NCBI GenBank assembly: GCA_021324445.1
Contig: JAJPJC010000069.1
Span: 1 to 32,514, forward strand
Origin: Isosphaeraceae bacterium
GTDB taxonomy: Bacteria; Planctomycetota; Planctomycetia; Isosphaerales; Isosphaeraceae
DNA: 32,514 nt
Direction: 5' to 3'
Below the pieces are notes generated by a model. The model did not search any database. It saw nothing but the letters and a program-made list of their open reading frames with translations, and was not told where the DNA came from. Each line of letters starts with the position of its first letter. Position 1 is the first letter of the stretch. Below are positions 23,601 to 32,065 of this stretch, piece after piece. Both the position numbers and the translations under genes were made by a program.

Positions 23601-25499
23601 TCATGGGACCGTGCCGGCGGCTCCGTCACGGCTGGGGTTCGGCTCAGCGAGTCGCACGATCGCGGCCGACTCGCCTGGCAGGCCGAGGCGGCTGCCGGTC
23701 GGGCCGTCGCTCCAGCCGGCCGCGCCATGGAGGCGCTCGGCCGCCCCGGAGAGCTCCGGCGGCAGCGTCACCTCGGCCGGGGTTTTCCCCAGGTTGAGGG
23801 CGATGACCATGCGCTCGGCCCCGTATTGCCGGAGGTAGGCATAGACCGTCTCGTTGACAGTCAGGTTGGTCAGCACCCCCCGGCGCAGGGCCGGAGAGGA
23901 TTTCCGAAGCCGCAAGAGATCCCGATACGTGGCGAAGATCGATTGCTCCGTGGGGGTCCGTCCCGCGGCGGTGAAGGCATTGCGGGCGTCGCCCGGAAAG
24001 CCGCCGGGGAAGTCGCGGCGGTCATCCATGTGGCCCGGCAGGCCGATCTCGTCCCCCCAGGTGATCTGGGGGATGCCGCGAGTCGTCAACAGGAAGACGA
24101 TCGCCAGCCGAAGCCGCGCTGGGGTGACACCCTCCACGGCGGCGAGCCGTGGCGTGTCGTGGTTGTCCAGGAACGTCACCAGCAGGTCGGGCCGCGGGTA
24201 GAGCCCGTCGCGGCGCAGGACCTGGGCCAGCGCGCTGGCCGGCGCCCGGCCCGAGAAGACCGCCGTCGCCGCCTGGTACATCGGGAAATCGAAGACGGCG
24301 TCGACGCCCGGGTTGATCCCGTCCCAGCCGGCGCGACCTCCCTGGAAGACGCTCAGGTCGGCCGCGTCGGTGACCCACGCCTCACCCACGGCCCGGATCC
24401 CGGGGTGGGTCGCCTTGAGCCGTCGGCTCCAGTCCCGCCAGAAGGCACGGTCGGTCATCGGATACGTGTCCAGCCGGACCCCGTCGGCCTCGAAGAGCGT
24501 GATCCACCAGAGCGACTGCTGGATGGCGTAGCGGGCCACCCGAGGATCCCGCATGTTGAGGTCGGGCAGGATGCCCGCGAACCAGCCGTCGGTCACTCCC
24601 CGGCGGTCGGCCTCGCGGGCGTGGGGGTTGGTCAGCGCCTCGAACCGGAAGGTGCACAGCGGCGGGCGGTCCAGCGGCCCGTGGAACCAGTCGGCACTCG
24701 GCGGATGGACCACCCAGCGGTGCTGGGGTCCGGTGTGGCCGAGGACGTGGTCCTGAATCACCTTCAGGCCCAGGCGATGGGCTTCGTCCACCAGCGCGCG
24801 GTACTCGGACAGCGACCCGAAGCGCGGATTGGTCTGGTAGACGTCGACCGGGCTGTAGCCGTGGAAGTCGGCCATCTTCCGCGGCGCGCCCGCGAGGTTT
24901 GCCGCGAACCAGGTGGTTGCCTGACGATAGACCGGCGTGAGCCAGACCGCCGTGACGCCGAGGTCGGCCAGGTTGGGGAGGCGGCGGCGGATCCCGGCGA
25001 AGTCGCCGCCGTGGTAGGCGTGGGTGTCGTGGCGGTCGAGCATCCGGTCGCCCCCCGGCGGTTCGTCGTTGGCCGGGTCGCCGTTGGCGAAGCGGTCGGG
25101 CATCACCAGGTAGAGGACATCATCGGGCCCGAACGGCTCGGGGTGGCGTGCCGGCCTGGGGACCAGCTCCCAGCGGCGCCGCAGGATCTTCCCTCCCGCG
25201 GCGATCTCGAACTCGCAGGGGCTCGCCTGGGCATCACCGGGGACCGTTACGTGGACGAACAGGGTACGTCCCTGGCGCCCGGGCTCGATCCGCGCCAGCC
25301 GGATCGGCCCGCGCGCGACGCGGACCTCGGCCCCCTCCAGACCGGACCCTTCGATCAACAGCAGCAGCTCCTGCTCGTCGCGCTCCACCCACCAGGACGG
25401 CGGTTCGATCGTTTCGACCACCTGAGCCGCGGTGGTCCAGGTTTGTGCGAGCACGCCGAGGAGGAGCACGGCCTGGCGCGCGGAGTGTCTTCGTCTCAT
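23601..25499 (-). CDS. Secreted GH13 alpha-amylase family glycoside hydrolase
   Basis: The 632-residue protein has a signal peptide (1-25, ending TTAA-QV). An N-terminal immunoglobulin-like domain (about 30-115) of the cyclomaltodextrinase/neopullulanase type comes next. The GH13 barrel starts at DDVLYLVMPDRFANGDPAND. Region I is DHVLGHTG (250-257), with Gly where most relatives have Asn. The nucleophile is in DGVRLDTYPM (D344), the acid in GEAWV (E373), and the stabiliser in FLDNHDTPR (D448). A C-terminal beta domain includes ALNLGKTPAEVTLP. All three catalytic carboxylates are present, so it should hydrolyse alpha-1,4 glucans or maltodextrins outside the cytoplasm. The Asn-to-Gly change may shift specificity. 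The ATG at 25499 fits the signal peptide. The promoter should lie in the AT-richer spacer upstream. Confidence 0.92.
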   Translation of the reverse strand: MRRRHSARQAVLLLGVLAQTWTTAAQVVETIEPPSWWVERDEQELLLLIEGSGLEGAEVRVARGPIRLARIEPGRQGRTLFVHVTVPGDAQASPCEFEIAAGGKILRRRWELVPRPARHPEPFGPDDVLYLVMPDRFANGDPANDEPPGGDRMLDRHDTHAYHGGDFAGIRRRLPNLADLGVTAVWLTPVYRQATTWFAANLAGAPRKMADFHGYSPVDVYQTNPRFGSLSEYRALVDEAHRLGLKVIQDHVLGHTGPQHRWVVHPPSADWFHGPLDRPPLCTFRFEALTNPHAREADRRGVTDGWFAGILPDLNMRDPRVARYAIQQSLWWITLFEADGVRLDTYPMTDRAFWRDWSRRLKATHPGIRAVGEAWVTDAADLSVFQGGRAGWDGINPGVDAVFDFPMYQAATAVFSGRAPASALAQVLRRDGLYPRPDLLVTFLDNHDTPRLAAVEGVTPARLRLAIVFLLTTRGIPQITWGDEIGLPGHMDDRRDFPGGFPGDARNAFTAAGRTPTEQSIFATYRDLLRLRKSSPALRRGVLTNLTVNETVYAYLRQYGAERMVIALNLGKTPAEVTLPPELSGAAERLHGAAGWSDGPTGSRLGLPGESAAIVRLAEPNPSRDGAAGTVP

Positions 25500-25986
25500 G
25501 GGTGCCGAATCCCCAAGGATCTGCTTCCCGCGGGATGCCGCGGCCGCGGCCAGAACACGCGGGCCGATCCGGGTCTCATCATACCGCGAATGACGACACG
25601 AGACCTATCGACGACTCCGGTCCCCGCGAGGAGTGTTCTGACGTAACTCGTTGAGAGGCCGGAGTTTGGAGACATGAAGCCAATTTGATCGGTTGAATGA
25701 GTTTGTTGCCACAATTCTTTTTCTGGTCAAGGTTTGCGTCGATGGACCCGAAGATTTCACGGAGTCGTGCCACCGATTCGCAACAGAAGGGACTTCTAGC
25801 CCCTTGACACGGGCGTGGGGTCAATGTAGGTTGCCGGGTGCAGTTCTTCTTTCGCTCATAATTCGACAAGTGAATGAATTTGGGGACTGGTTGTGCTGTG
25901 CTGTGGTGCGCGCTCATCGGTGCGCTGGATCAACACCACCTGCCTCTCGGTCCGAAGCAAACCACCACCGCCAGGGAGACTTCCCG
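25500..25986. other. AT-richer divergent spacer with promoter
   Basis: This spacer lies between the amylase gene (-) and the lipoprotein gene (+). Positions 25640-25890 are clearly more AT-rich than the surroundings (ATTCTTTTTCTGG, CATAATTCG), as expected of a regulatory region. The frames here are not protein-like. The best promoter candidate is listed separately. Confidence 0.5.
25804..25832 (+). promoter_or_regulatory. Sigma-70-like promoter for the lipoprotein-DUF1559 pair
   Basis: A perfect TTGACA (25804-25809) is followed after exactly 17 bases by TAGGTT (25827-25832), which keeps the TA...T positions of a -10 box. Transcription from it would give a leader of about 150 bases before the lipoprotein gene. 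Confidence 0.42.
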
Positions 25987-26220
25987 ATGGCAGCCCACGA
26001 TTTCCGGTGTCGCATGGGGGCGCCGCTTATCCTCCTGCTCGCACTGGGCATCCCCAGCTTGGTGGTCGGGTGTGGGGGTCAAGACACTTCCAAGCCGGCC
26101 CCTGTCGACACGGCGACGGCCAAGAAGGCTCAACAGTACATGGCCAATTATCGCGAGCAGATGATTGAGGCGAACAAGGCCAAAGCCAAAGCGAAGGCCT
26201 CCGGGAAGACGTCGCCCTGA
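25987..26220 (+). CDS. Small lipoprotein
   Basis: The 77-residue product has a lipoprotein signal: basic N-terminus, hydrophobic [14 protein letters not shown] and a lipobox VVGC with the lipidated Cys at 29. The mature part is about 48 residues, charged and helical ([26 protein letters not shown]), ending KTSP. Tiny lipoproteins of this kind are often found directly beside DUF1559 genes in planctomycetes, and here the DUF1559 gene starts 125 bases later on the same strand. GGGAGA lies about 7 bases before the ATG at 25987. A partner or chaperone role for the DUF1559 pseudopilin is inferred from position only. The frame is open upstream to 25693, but that part lacks protein character. Confidence 0.75.
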   Translation: MAAHDFRCRMGAPLILLLALGIPSLVVGCGGQDTSKPAPVDTATAKKAQQYMANYREQMIEANKAKAKAKASGKTSP

Positions 26221-26345
26221 GCGACCGCCGGACCGCGATGCCCTCGCGGGTCTGGTTGACATCCATCGGGATCGTGTCACTTCCGCGTCACTCTTCTTGG
26301 AGTTGTCAATTCAATCATGCGTTCCCTTACTCGAGGAGGCTTCTC

Positions 26346-27485
26346 GTGGATTCCGCATTCCGTCGCGGCTTCACCCTGATCGAATTGCTGGTGGTGATCG
26401 CCATCATTGCCGTGCTCATTGCGCTCTTGCTTCCGGCGGTGCAGTCGGCCCGCGAGGCGGCCCGGCGCAGCCAGTGTACCAACAATCTCAAGCAGATCGG
26501 GATCGCTCTGCACAACTACCACACCGCCCAGGATGTGTTCCCCCTGGGGACCTCGTTCAATCCGGTCGACACGGCCAACGATCCCGGGGTCTGGGCGTCC
26601 TGGAGCGCTCAGGCCCTCATGCTCGGGTATCTGGAACAGACGGTGTTGTACAACGCGATCAATTTCAACTGGGGCCCGCTGGCAACCGGTACGACGACGA
26701 GTGACGGGACGGGGGGCATCAACACGACGGCCACACACACCCTGATCAATTCCTTCGTGTGCCCTTCCGATCCCTACTGCGGTGGTGGCCAGCAGGACAT
26801 CAACGACTATGCTTCCTGCTTCGGCACGACCGGCCTGCCGCTGTACAATTGGAACGCGAACGTCCCCGGGCCGCCCTTATACTATCAGCAACCTTCCGGC
26901 TCGACCGGGATGTTCACGTTCGCGCTTGCCTACGGCGTCAGGAACTGTACCGACGGCACCTCGAACACCGTGGCCTACGCCGAGTGGCTGGTCGGCGACG
27001 GTCGGGGTCTTCAACTGGGCGGTGCGAATCCGGGGAGCAAATACCGGGGTAACATGGCAACCGGTGTGTCGTACGGGGGCACCGACCCCGGCGGGATCTA
27101 CGACGCGTTCTCCAATCCGCCGGCTTTCCTCAACGCGCTCCAGGCCTGCACCGTCGCGTTTCAGACCCAGGGCAACGTCCAGAACGACATGAAAGGCTGG
27201 CGGTGGGGTCTCGGCGCCAGCGGTTACTCGATGTTCAACTGCATCCAGACGCCGAACGATCACCAGTACCCGATCGGCGGTTGTCGGACGAATTTCCAGG
27301 TCGGGGGAGCACCCTGGCCGGACGCCAGCTTCTCGATTGGCGCCGCCAGCAACCACCCCGGCGGATGCAACGTCCTGTTCGCCGACGGCAGCGTCCGCTT
27401 CGTCAAGGACAGCATCAACCGGATGACCTGGTGGAGCCTCGGGACCAAGGCCAATGGCGAGGTCATCAGCTCCGATGCCTACTGA
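26346..27485 (+). CDS. DUF1559 family prepilin-type protein
   Basis: The 379-residue protein has a class III (prepilin) signal: a short basic leader MDSAFRRG, the cleavage point before [24 protein letters not shown], then [27 protein letters not shown]. The central part is the DUF1559/SBP_bac_10-like domain, with [34 protein letters not shown], and the C-terminal [21 protein letters not shown] (H-x8-9-DG motif). These proteins are greatly expanded in planctomycetes and probably assemble as pseudopilins on the cell surface. The GTG at 26346 was chosen because AGGAGG lies 6 bases upstream and the leader then has the usual length; the ATG at 26238 would give an unlikely 44-residue leader. A TTGACA at 26256 lacks a partner -10. 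It is downstream of the small lipoprotein gene. Confidence 0.93.
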   Translation: MDSAFRRGFTLIELLVVIAIIAVLIALLLPAVQSAREAARRSQCTNNLKQIGIALHNYHTAQDVFPLGTSFNPVDTANDPGVWASWSAQALMLGYLEQTVLYNAINFNWGPLATGTTTSDGTGGINTTATHTLINSFVCPSDPYCGGGQQDINDYASCFGTTGLPLYNWNANVPGPPLYYQQPSGSTGMFTFALAYGVRNCTDGTSNTVAYAEWLVGDGRGLQLGGANPGSKYRGNMATGVSYGGTDPGGIYDAFSNPPAFLNALQACTVAFQTQGNVQNDMKGWRWGLGASGYSMFNCIQTPNDHQYPIGGCRTNFQVGGAPWPDASFSIGAASNHPGGCNVLFADGSVRFVKDSINRMTWWSLGTKANGEVISSDAY

Positions 27486-27490
27486 AAGCG

Positions 27491-27570
27491 AGTCAGCAGT
27501 CGGCAGTAAGGACCGAGACCGGTTCGGCCTCGTTTTCTGCTTCTCTACACTGCCGACTGCCGACTGCTGA
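27491..27570. repeat. Inverted heptamer-array element, copy C
   Basis: The left arm consists of AGTCAGC, AGTCGGC and AGTAAGG (27491-27511), the right arm of ACTGCCG, ACTGCCG and ACTGCTG (27549-27569). TCAGCAGTCGGCAGT (27493-27507) pairs perfectly over 15 bases with 27556-27570. It starts 5 bases after the stop of the DUF1559 gene and its right arm supplies the last codons of the membrane-protein gene on the other strand. The unit theme differs from copies A and B (AGTCGGC rather than AGTGGTC), but the CAGCAGT edge and 7-base period are shared. Confidence 0.75.
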
Positions 27571-28342
27571 GCACAGCAACCCCGGCTGCAGCGGGGACGA
27601 CCGCCAGGAGCTGGGCGAGCAAGCGGATGCCCCAGGTCGCGGCGATGGGATCTACGGTCTTGGTGGCTGGCAAGATTAGCGCGCCGATGATCTCGTACAG
27701 GAACGCCCCGGCGACGGCACCCAGCAGCCCTCCCAGCAGGCCACGACCGGCCCTTGCGCGACCGCCCAGTCCCATCCCGAACGCCAGCCCGCCCACGCCG
27801 CCGGCAGCCGCCCAGGGCAGGCCATGCACCAGCAGGGACGAAGCCATCTCGGCGGACAGGTTCCCCGGGTCGTGCTCCCGGACTCCGGCGGCCAGCGGGA
27901 CCGCGGCGAGAGACGCGCCGGCTCCCGCGGCGGCACCCAGCACCAGGCCCAGGAACGCGGCCACGGCGCCGGCTCGCGGGGACGAACGCGCCAGACCACC
28001 CGCCAAGCCGAACGCAAGCCCCACGGTGGCGCCTGTCAGCCCCAGGGCCAATCCCGCGTTCCGGGTAACGGCGCTGGCCCGGTCTTGCCACCCAGGGACC
28101 AGGAACGTCATCGCACCGAACCGCGCCGTTCTGAGCCCTGGTTTGAAGCTGTCCCGTGTGGCCTCGATCAGCAGCCAGGAGACCAGGGCCGCTCCAGCCC
28201 CGGCTCCCAGAGCCCAGAGACGGACCGCCGGCGATCGGCCCCTGCCGGGGCTGGCTCTGGCACTGGCGGCGCCGGCTGAGCCGCTCGGCTGGGCGTCGGC
28301 AACCCCTGAGGACGGAATCGGGTTCGAGTCGTGTGTTTCCAT
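27545..28342 (-). CDS. Gly/Ala-rich polytopic membrane protein of unknown function
   Basis: The 265-residue product has a soluble Ser/Pro-rich N-terminus (to about 40). About six membrane segments follow, rich in Gly, Ala and Leu, including LWALGAGAGAALVSWLLIEA (about 43-62), GLALGLTGATVGLAFGLAGG, AVAAFLGLVLGAAAGAGASLAAV, WAAAGGVGGLAFGMGLGG and GLLGGLLGAVAGAFLYEIIGALILP. No named family is recognised. The last eight residues (LSSRQSAV) and the TAG stop come from the right arm of heptamer element C, so the native C-terminus may have been altered. The ATG at 28342 has only a weak GAGTGAG upstream. It converges on the DUF1559 gene, 59 bases apart. Confidence 0.72.
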   Translation of the reverse strand: METHDSNPIPSSGVADAQPSGSAGAASARASPGRGRSPAVRLWALGAGAGAALVSWLLIEATRDSFKPGLRTARFGAMTFLVPGWQDRASAVTRNAGLALGLTGATVGLAFGLAGGLARSSPRAGAVAAFLGLVLGAAAGAGASLAAVPLAAGVREHDPGNLSAEMASSLLVHGLPWAAAGGVGGLAFGMGLGGRARAGRGLLGGLLGAVAGAFLYEIIGALILPATKTVDPIAATWGIRLLAQLLAVVPAAAGVAVLSSRQSAV

Positions 28343-28750
28343 CGGATCAACTCACTCGCGTTCGCGGAGTCAGACGGAGGTGATCAGGGGAGTCGAGGAC
28401 GGCGCAGGGCCGGGGGTGGACATTGCGATCTGCCCCTCACCGGAGACGGCCGGAACCCACCGGCGCCGCGGCCCATGACCCCCGCGGAAGACCGACGTGT
28501 CACAGCGATCAACATCGGCATGGATCCTGTCGATGAGCAGGCTTGAAGCTTAAGGCGGGCCGGAAGGGACGTCAACCGAGCACCGGTCCCCGGCGGCCGA
28601 TCGTGAGGTGTGGCGGGACCGCCGGCACGCGTTGCTCACGTGCCGCGGCGACGCTTGCCGGCCCGATCCCATCCATGCTTCGTTCCTCACCGCGAGACAG
28701 GCCGCTGGCACCTCGGTCCAGGCCTGTTCGGAGTCCATCGGGAGGGGTGA
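28343..28750. other. Divergent spacer
   Basis: No coding sequence is supported here; short frames on both strands are compositionally biased. It must hold promoters for the membrane-protein gene (-) and the CRTAC1-like gene (+), but no clear -10/-35 pair stands out. GGAGG five bases before 28751 is the ribosome site of the latter. Confidence 0.5.
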
Positions 28751-31702
28751 ATGCGCCGGCGCGGATTGGTCGTGATCCTGGGCGTCGCCTCGGTCCTTGC
28801 CACCTGGGGGACGGTGCGCGCCGTCGACTCCTGGCGCTATCGGGCGAGCCTGGAGCAGGCCAAGGCCCGGATCGCCTCCGGCTCGGTCGCCGCGGCCCGG
28901 CGGGTGCTCGCGGCAGCGGCGGCGCGGTGGCCCGGCGACGGGGAAGTGACGTTCCTGCTGGGGGCCTGCGAGCAAGCCCTCGGTCGCCCCGACGCCGCCG
29001 AGGCGACCTGGTCGCGCGTGCCGGCCGATTCGCCCTTCGCCGGGCACGCGGCCATGCTCCGCGTCCGGCTCTTGATGAAGCGCGACCGGTTCGCCGCGGC
29101 CGAGGAGTTGCTCCCCGTCGCCCTTCGGGCCTCCGGCCAGCACGCCATCGAAGCCCGCGAGACGCTGGTGCACCTGCTGAAGCTCGAGGGGCGTTTCGAG
29201 GAGCTGCGGACCGTCGTGCAAGACGGCTGGGAGAGCTACCCCGACCGGTTCGGTTTGCTCCGGGAACTGGCAACCCTCGACTCGATCGTCCCCGTACCCA
29301 TCGAGACGATCTGGCCCGCCCTGGAGAAAGCGGCCCAGAACGCTCCGGACGACGACCGGGTCTGGCTGGGCCGAGCGAACCTCGCCATCCGGACCGGCGA
29401 GTTCGCCAAGGCCCAGCGCTGGCTCGACGACTGCCGGCGGCGACGCCCGCGCGACGCCCCGGTCTGGAAGAGCCGGCTGAACCTGGCCCGTGCGACGGGC
29501 GACATGGCCGGCGCGCGGGAAGCGCTCGGACATCTCCTGCCCGAGGGCGTCCCGCCTGAGGATGTCCTCGCCGTCCGCGCCTGGTTCGCCGCGCGATCCG
29601 GCGACCCGGAGCGGGAGCGGCAGGCGCTGGAGGCACTGCTGGAGCGCGCGCCCGGCCAGGTCGAGGCGGTGGAACGGCTGGCCGAGCTCGAGCTGCGAGC
29701 CGGGCGGCCCGAGAGCGCGACCCGGCTGCGCGCGCGGAAGGTCGAGCTGGATCGAGCCAAGATCCATTACGAGATGCTGGTGACCCAACCGAGTGCGGAG
29801 GCAGTTGGTCATTGCGTCGAAATGGCGCGTCTGGCGGAGGTGCTGGGCCGATCATTCGAGGCCCGTTCCCTCTGGTCCGTGGCGCTGGAGCGCTCCCCCG
29901 GCAATCGGGAGGCCCGCGCGGCTCTGAAGCGACTGGAACGAGCCCGACCGGCCCGCACCGGCCTGACGGTCGCCGGTCTGCTCGCCGAGCTCGGCCCGAC
30001 TCCAGCCCAGGGCAGCCGATCGCTCGGGCGGCTCTCGGCCCCACCGGTCTTCACGGACGACGCCGAGGCTTCCGGACTGTGTTTCCGCTTCGACAACGGC
30101 GCGACGCCCGCTCGGCAGATCCCGGAGACCATGAGCGGGGGCGTCGGGCTGCTCGACTATGATGGCGATGGCTGGTTGGACGTCTATCTCGTCCAGGGCG
30201 GGCCCTTCCCGCCCCCTGGCGCCCACTGGCAGCCGGGGGCGGCTGCCCCACGGGTCCCACCGGCCCGACCCACTTCGGGCGACCGACTGTTCCACAACCG
30301 GGGGGACGGCACGTTCGAGGATGCCACCGCCGCCGCCGGCATCGCCAGGTTCGCGCAGGGCTATGGCCACGGAGTGGCCGTCGGGGATTATGACAACGAT
30401 GGTCATCCCGACCTCTTCCTCACGCGATGGCGCGGCTACGCCCTTTATCGCAACCAGGGTGACGGGACGTTCCGGGATGTGACCGAGGCGGTGGGCCTGG
30501 GAGGAGACCGCGACTGGCCGACCTCGGCCGCCTTCGCCGACCTGGACAATGACGGCGACCTGGATCTCTACGTCTGCCATTACTTGAAGTGGGATGCCGA
30601 GCACCCGAAGATCTGCTTCGACGAGGAGAAGAAGCGGACCAGCTACTGTGCGCCCCAGCGGTTCCGGCACTTGCCGGATCACCTGTTCCGCAACGATCGC
30701 GGCCGCTTTGTGGACGTGACCCAGCAGGCCGGGATCCACGACTGGCACGGTCAGGGCTTGGGGGTGGTCGCCACCGATCTCGACGGCGACGGGTGGGTCG
30801 ACCTTTTCGTGGCCAACGACCAGTCGCTCAATTACTTCTTCCGCAACCGGGGTGGCCTGAAATTCGAAGAAGTGGCCGAGATTTCCGGCCTCGCCACCAA
30901 TGCCCACGGCGGCACTCAGGCGGGCATGGGCGTGGCCTGCGGCGATCTCGACGGCGACGGTCGACCCGACCTCGGGGTCACCAACTTTTACAACGAGTCG
31001 ATGACCTTCTACCACAACCTGGGGGGCGGTGTCTTCACCGACCATACCGGGGAGATCGGGTTGGCGGTCCCGACGCGCTATCAACTCGGCTTCGGCACCG
31101 CATTCCTCGACGTCGACAACGACGGGCACCTCGACGTCGCCATCACCAATGGTCACGTGGACGACTTCCGGCCCGAGATTCCCTACGCCATGCCCGCCCA
31201 GCTCCTGGTCGGCGGCGCGGGGGGGCAATTGACCGACGTGAGCGACCGCGCGGGGCCGCCCTGGCAGGTCCCGCGGGTCGGTCGGGGCCTGGCCGCGGGT
31301 GACCTGGACAACGACGGTCGCATCGACCTGGTCCTGGTGGCTCAGGACGGGCCCCTGGCCTACTTCCACAACCGGAGCGCCGCGGGCCACGCCCTGACCC
31401 TCCGCCTGGAGGGGACGGCCTCCAATCGCGAGGCGGTCGGCGCGCGGGTGATCGTCGTCGCGGGCGGCCGGCGCCAGGTCGCCTGGCGGTTCGGCGGTGG
31501 GAGCTACCAGTCGGCGAGCGACCCGCGGCTCCACTTCGGCCTCGGAGATGCCGACCGGGTCGAGGCGATCGAGGTGGCCTGGCCCTCCGGGCGCGTGGAT
31601 CGATTGGGCCCCGTGGCGGCCGATGCCGGCTACCTGGTGCGCGAGGGACGCGCCGAGCCGAGTCCTCTGGCCGGCTTCCCACGACGTTCCGGCAGCCGCT
31701 GA
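28751..31702 (+). CDS. TPR and FG-GAP/ASPIC (CRTAC1-like) exported protein
   Basis: The 983-residue protein has an N-terminal signal/anchor (VVILGVASVLATWGTV, 7-22). A TPR superhelix of about 390 residues follows (for example AAEELLPVALRASGQHAIEARETLVHLLK). Then comes a beta-propeller of FG-GAP/VCBS calcium-binding repeats: LLDYDGDGWLDVYLV, VGDYDNDGHPDLFL, FADLDNDGDLDLYV, TDLDGDGWVDLFVAN, GDLDGDGRPDLGVTN, LDVDNDGHLDVAITN and GDLDNDGRIDLVLV. The C-terminal ASPIC/UnbV domain is GARVIVVAGGRRQVAWRFGG to WPSGRVDRLG. Such proteins are exported and probably bind carbohydrate or surface ligands. After the first propeller strand (VQGGPFPPP, about residues 480-488) a stretch WQPGAAAPRVPP matches one arm of the 21-bp palindrome and looks inserted. 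GGAGG precedes the ATG. Function in the cell is unknown. Confidence 0.9.
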   Translation: MRRRGLVVILGVASVLATWGTVRAVDSWRYRASLEQAKARIASGSVAAARRVLAAAAARWPGDGEVTFLLGACEQALGRPDAAEATWSRVPADSPFAGHAAMLRVRLLMKRDRFAAAEELLPVALRASGQHAIEARETLVHLLKLEGRFEELRTVVQDGWESYPDRFGLLRELATLDSIVPVPIETIWPALEKAAQNAPDDDRVWLGRANLAIRTGEFAKAQRWLDDCRRRRPRDAPVWKSRLNLARATGDMAGAREALGHLLPEGVPPEDVLAVRAWFAARSGDPERERQALEALLERAPGQVEAVERLAELELRAGRPESATRLRARKVELDRAKIHYEMLVTQPSAEAVGHCVEMARLAEVLGRSFEARSLWSVALERSPGNREARAALKRLERARPARTGLTVAGLLAELGPTPAQGSRSLGRLSAPPVFTDDAEASGLCFRFDNGATPARQIPETMSGGVGLLDYDGDGWLDVYLVQGGPFPPPGAHWQPGAAAPRVPPARPTSGDRLFHNRGDGTFEDATAAAGIARFAQGYGHGVAVGDYDNDGHPDLFLTRWRGYALYRNQGDGTFRDVTEAVGLGGDRDWPTSAAFADLDNDGDLDLYVCHYLKWDAEHPKICFDEEKKRTSYCAPQRFRHLPDHLFRNDRGRFVDVTQQAGIHDWHGQGLGVVATDLDGDGWVDLFVANDQSLNYFFRNRGGLKFEEVAEISGLATNAHGGTQAGMGVACGDLDGDGRPDLGVTNFYNESMTFYHNLGGGVFTDHTGEIGLAVPTRYQLGFGTAFLDVDNDGHLDVAITNGHVDDFRPEIPYAMPAQLLVGGAGGQLTDVSDRAGPPWQVPRVGRGLAAGDLDNDGRIDLVLVAQDGPLAYFHNRSAAGHALTLRLEGTASNREAVGARVIVVAGGRRQVAWRFGGGSYQSASDPRLHFGLGDADRVEAIEVAWPSGRVDRLGPVAADAGYLVREGRAEPSPLAGFPRRSGSR
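30231..30251 (+). repeat. Single arm of the 21-bp palindrome inside the CRTAC1-like gene
   Basis: This 21-base stretch equals the right arm at 5741-5761 except for one base (AGCCGG instead of AGCCGA at its start). It is read in frame as QPGAAAPR (codons 494-502 area) in a surface loop before GDRLFHNRGDG, where related proteins, as I recall them, have a short Pro-rich loop. Confidence 0.75.
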
Positions 31703-32065
31703 GATCCACCAAGACCAATCGGCTTTGCGGATTGACCCCCGTTCTTCCGGTTCGCCAAGCCGTATCCATATCCCATTCTCAAAAAAATCCAAAAACCGAA
31801 AAGATTCTCCTTGCTTTCGGCTTCGCCTTATGCTAGATCCGAATGCAATCGACCGTTCCCGTGTGCTCCCATCAGTGTGGCCTGGTGCGACGATGCCGCC
31901 TTGCCAGCAGCGTTGACCCATCACACCGTTCCTGGGAACTCGACAAATCCGGCAGCTTGCTGTCAATTTCGCCTTTCGGGTCTCGTTCGACGCGGTGGAA
32001 TCGCGCCAGGGAGTGCCGCCAGGCCCAGCCCAGGAGTGGCTGGTCTTGAAGCGCCCGGTGAGACC
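31703..32065. other. Spacer with hairpin and AT-rich patch upstream of the RND gene
   Basis: No gene is supported. A weak hairpin follows the CRTAC1-like stop (listed separately). Positions 31770-31835 are unusually AT-rich for the window (CTCAAAAAAATCCAAAAACCG, then TATGCTAG at 31829), which suggests a promoter region for the RND gene, but the -35/-10 spacing is not convincing. Confidence 0.45.
31716..31734 (+). terminator. Weak CTTTG-loop hairpin after the CRTAC1-like gene
   Basis: CAATC and GATTG pair around GGCTTTGCG, 13 bases after the stop codon. The stem is only 5 bp plus one inner pair, and no T run follows, so a terminator role is doubtful. Confidence 0.28.

Noticed and set aside
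26256..26284. Second TTGACA before the DUF1559 gene as its own promoter
   Set aside because: The hexamers at 16 to 18 bases downstream (ACTTCC and neighbours) do not resemble a -10 box.
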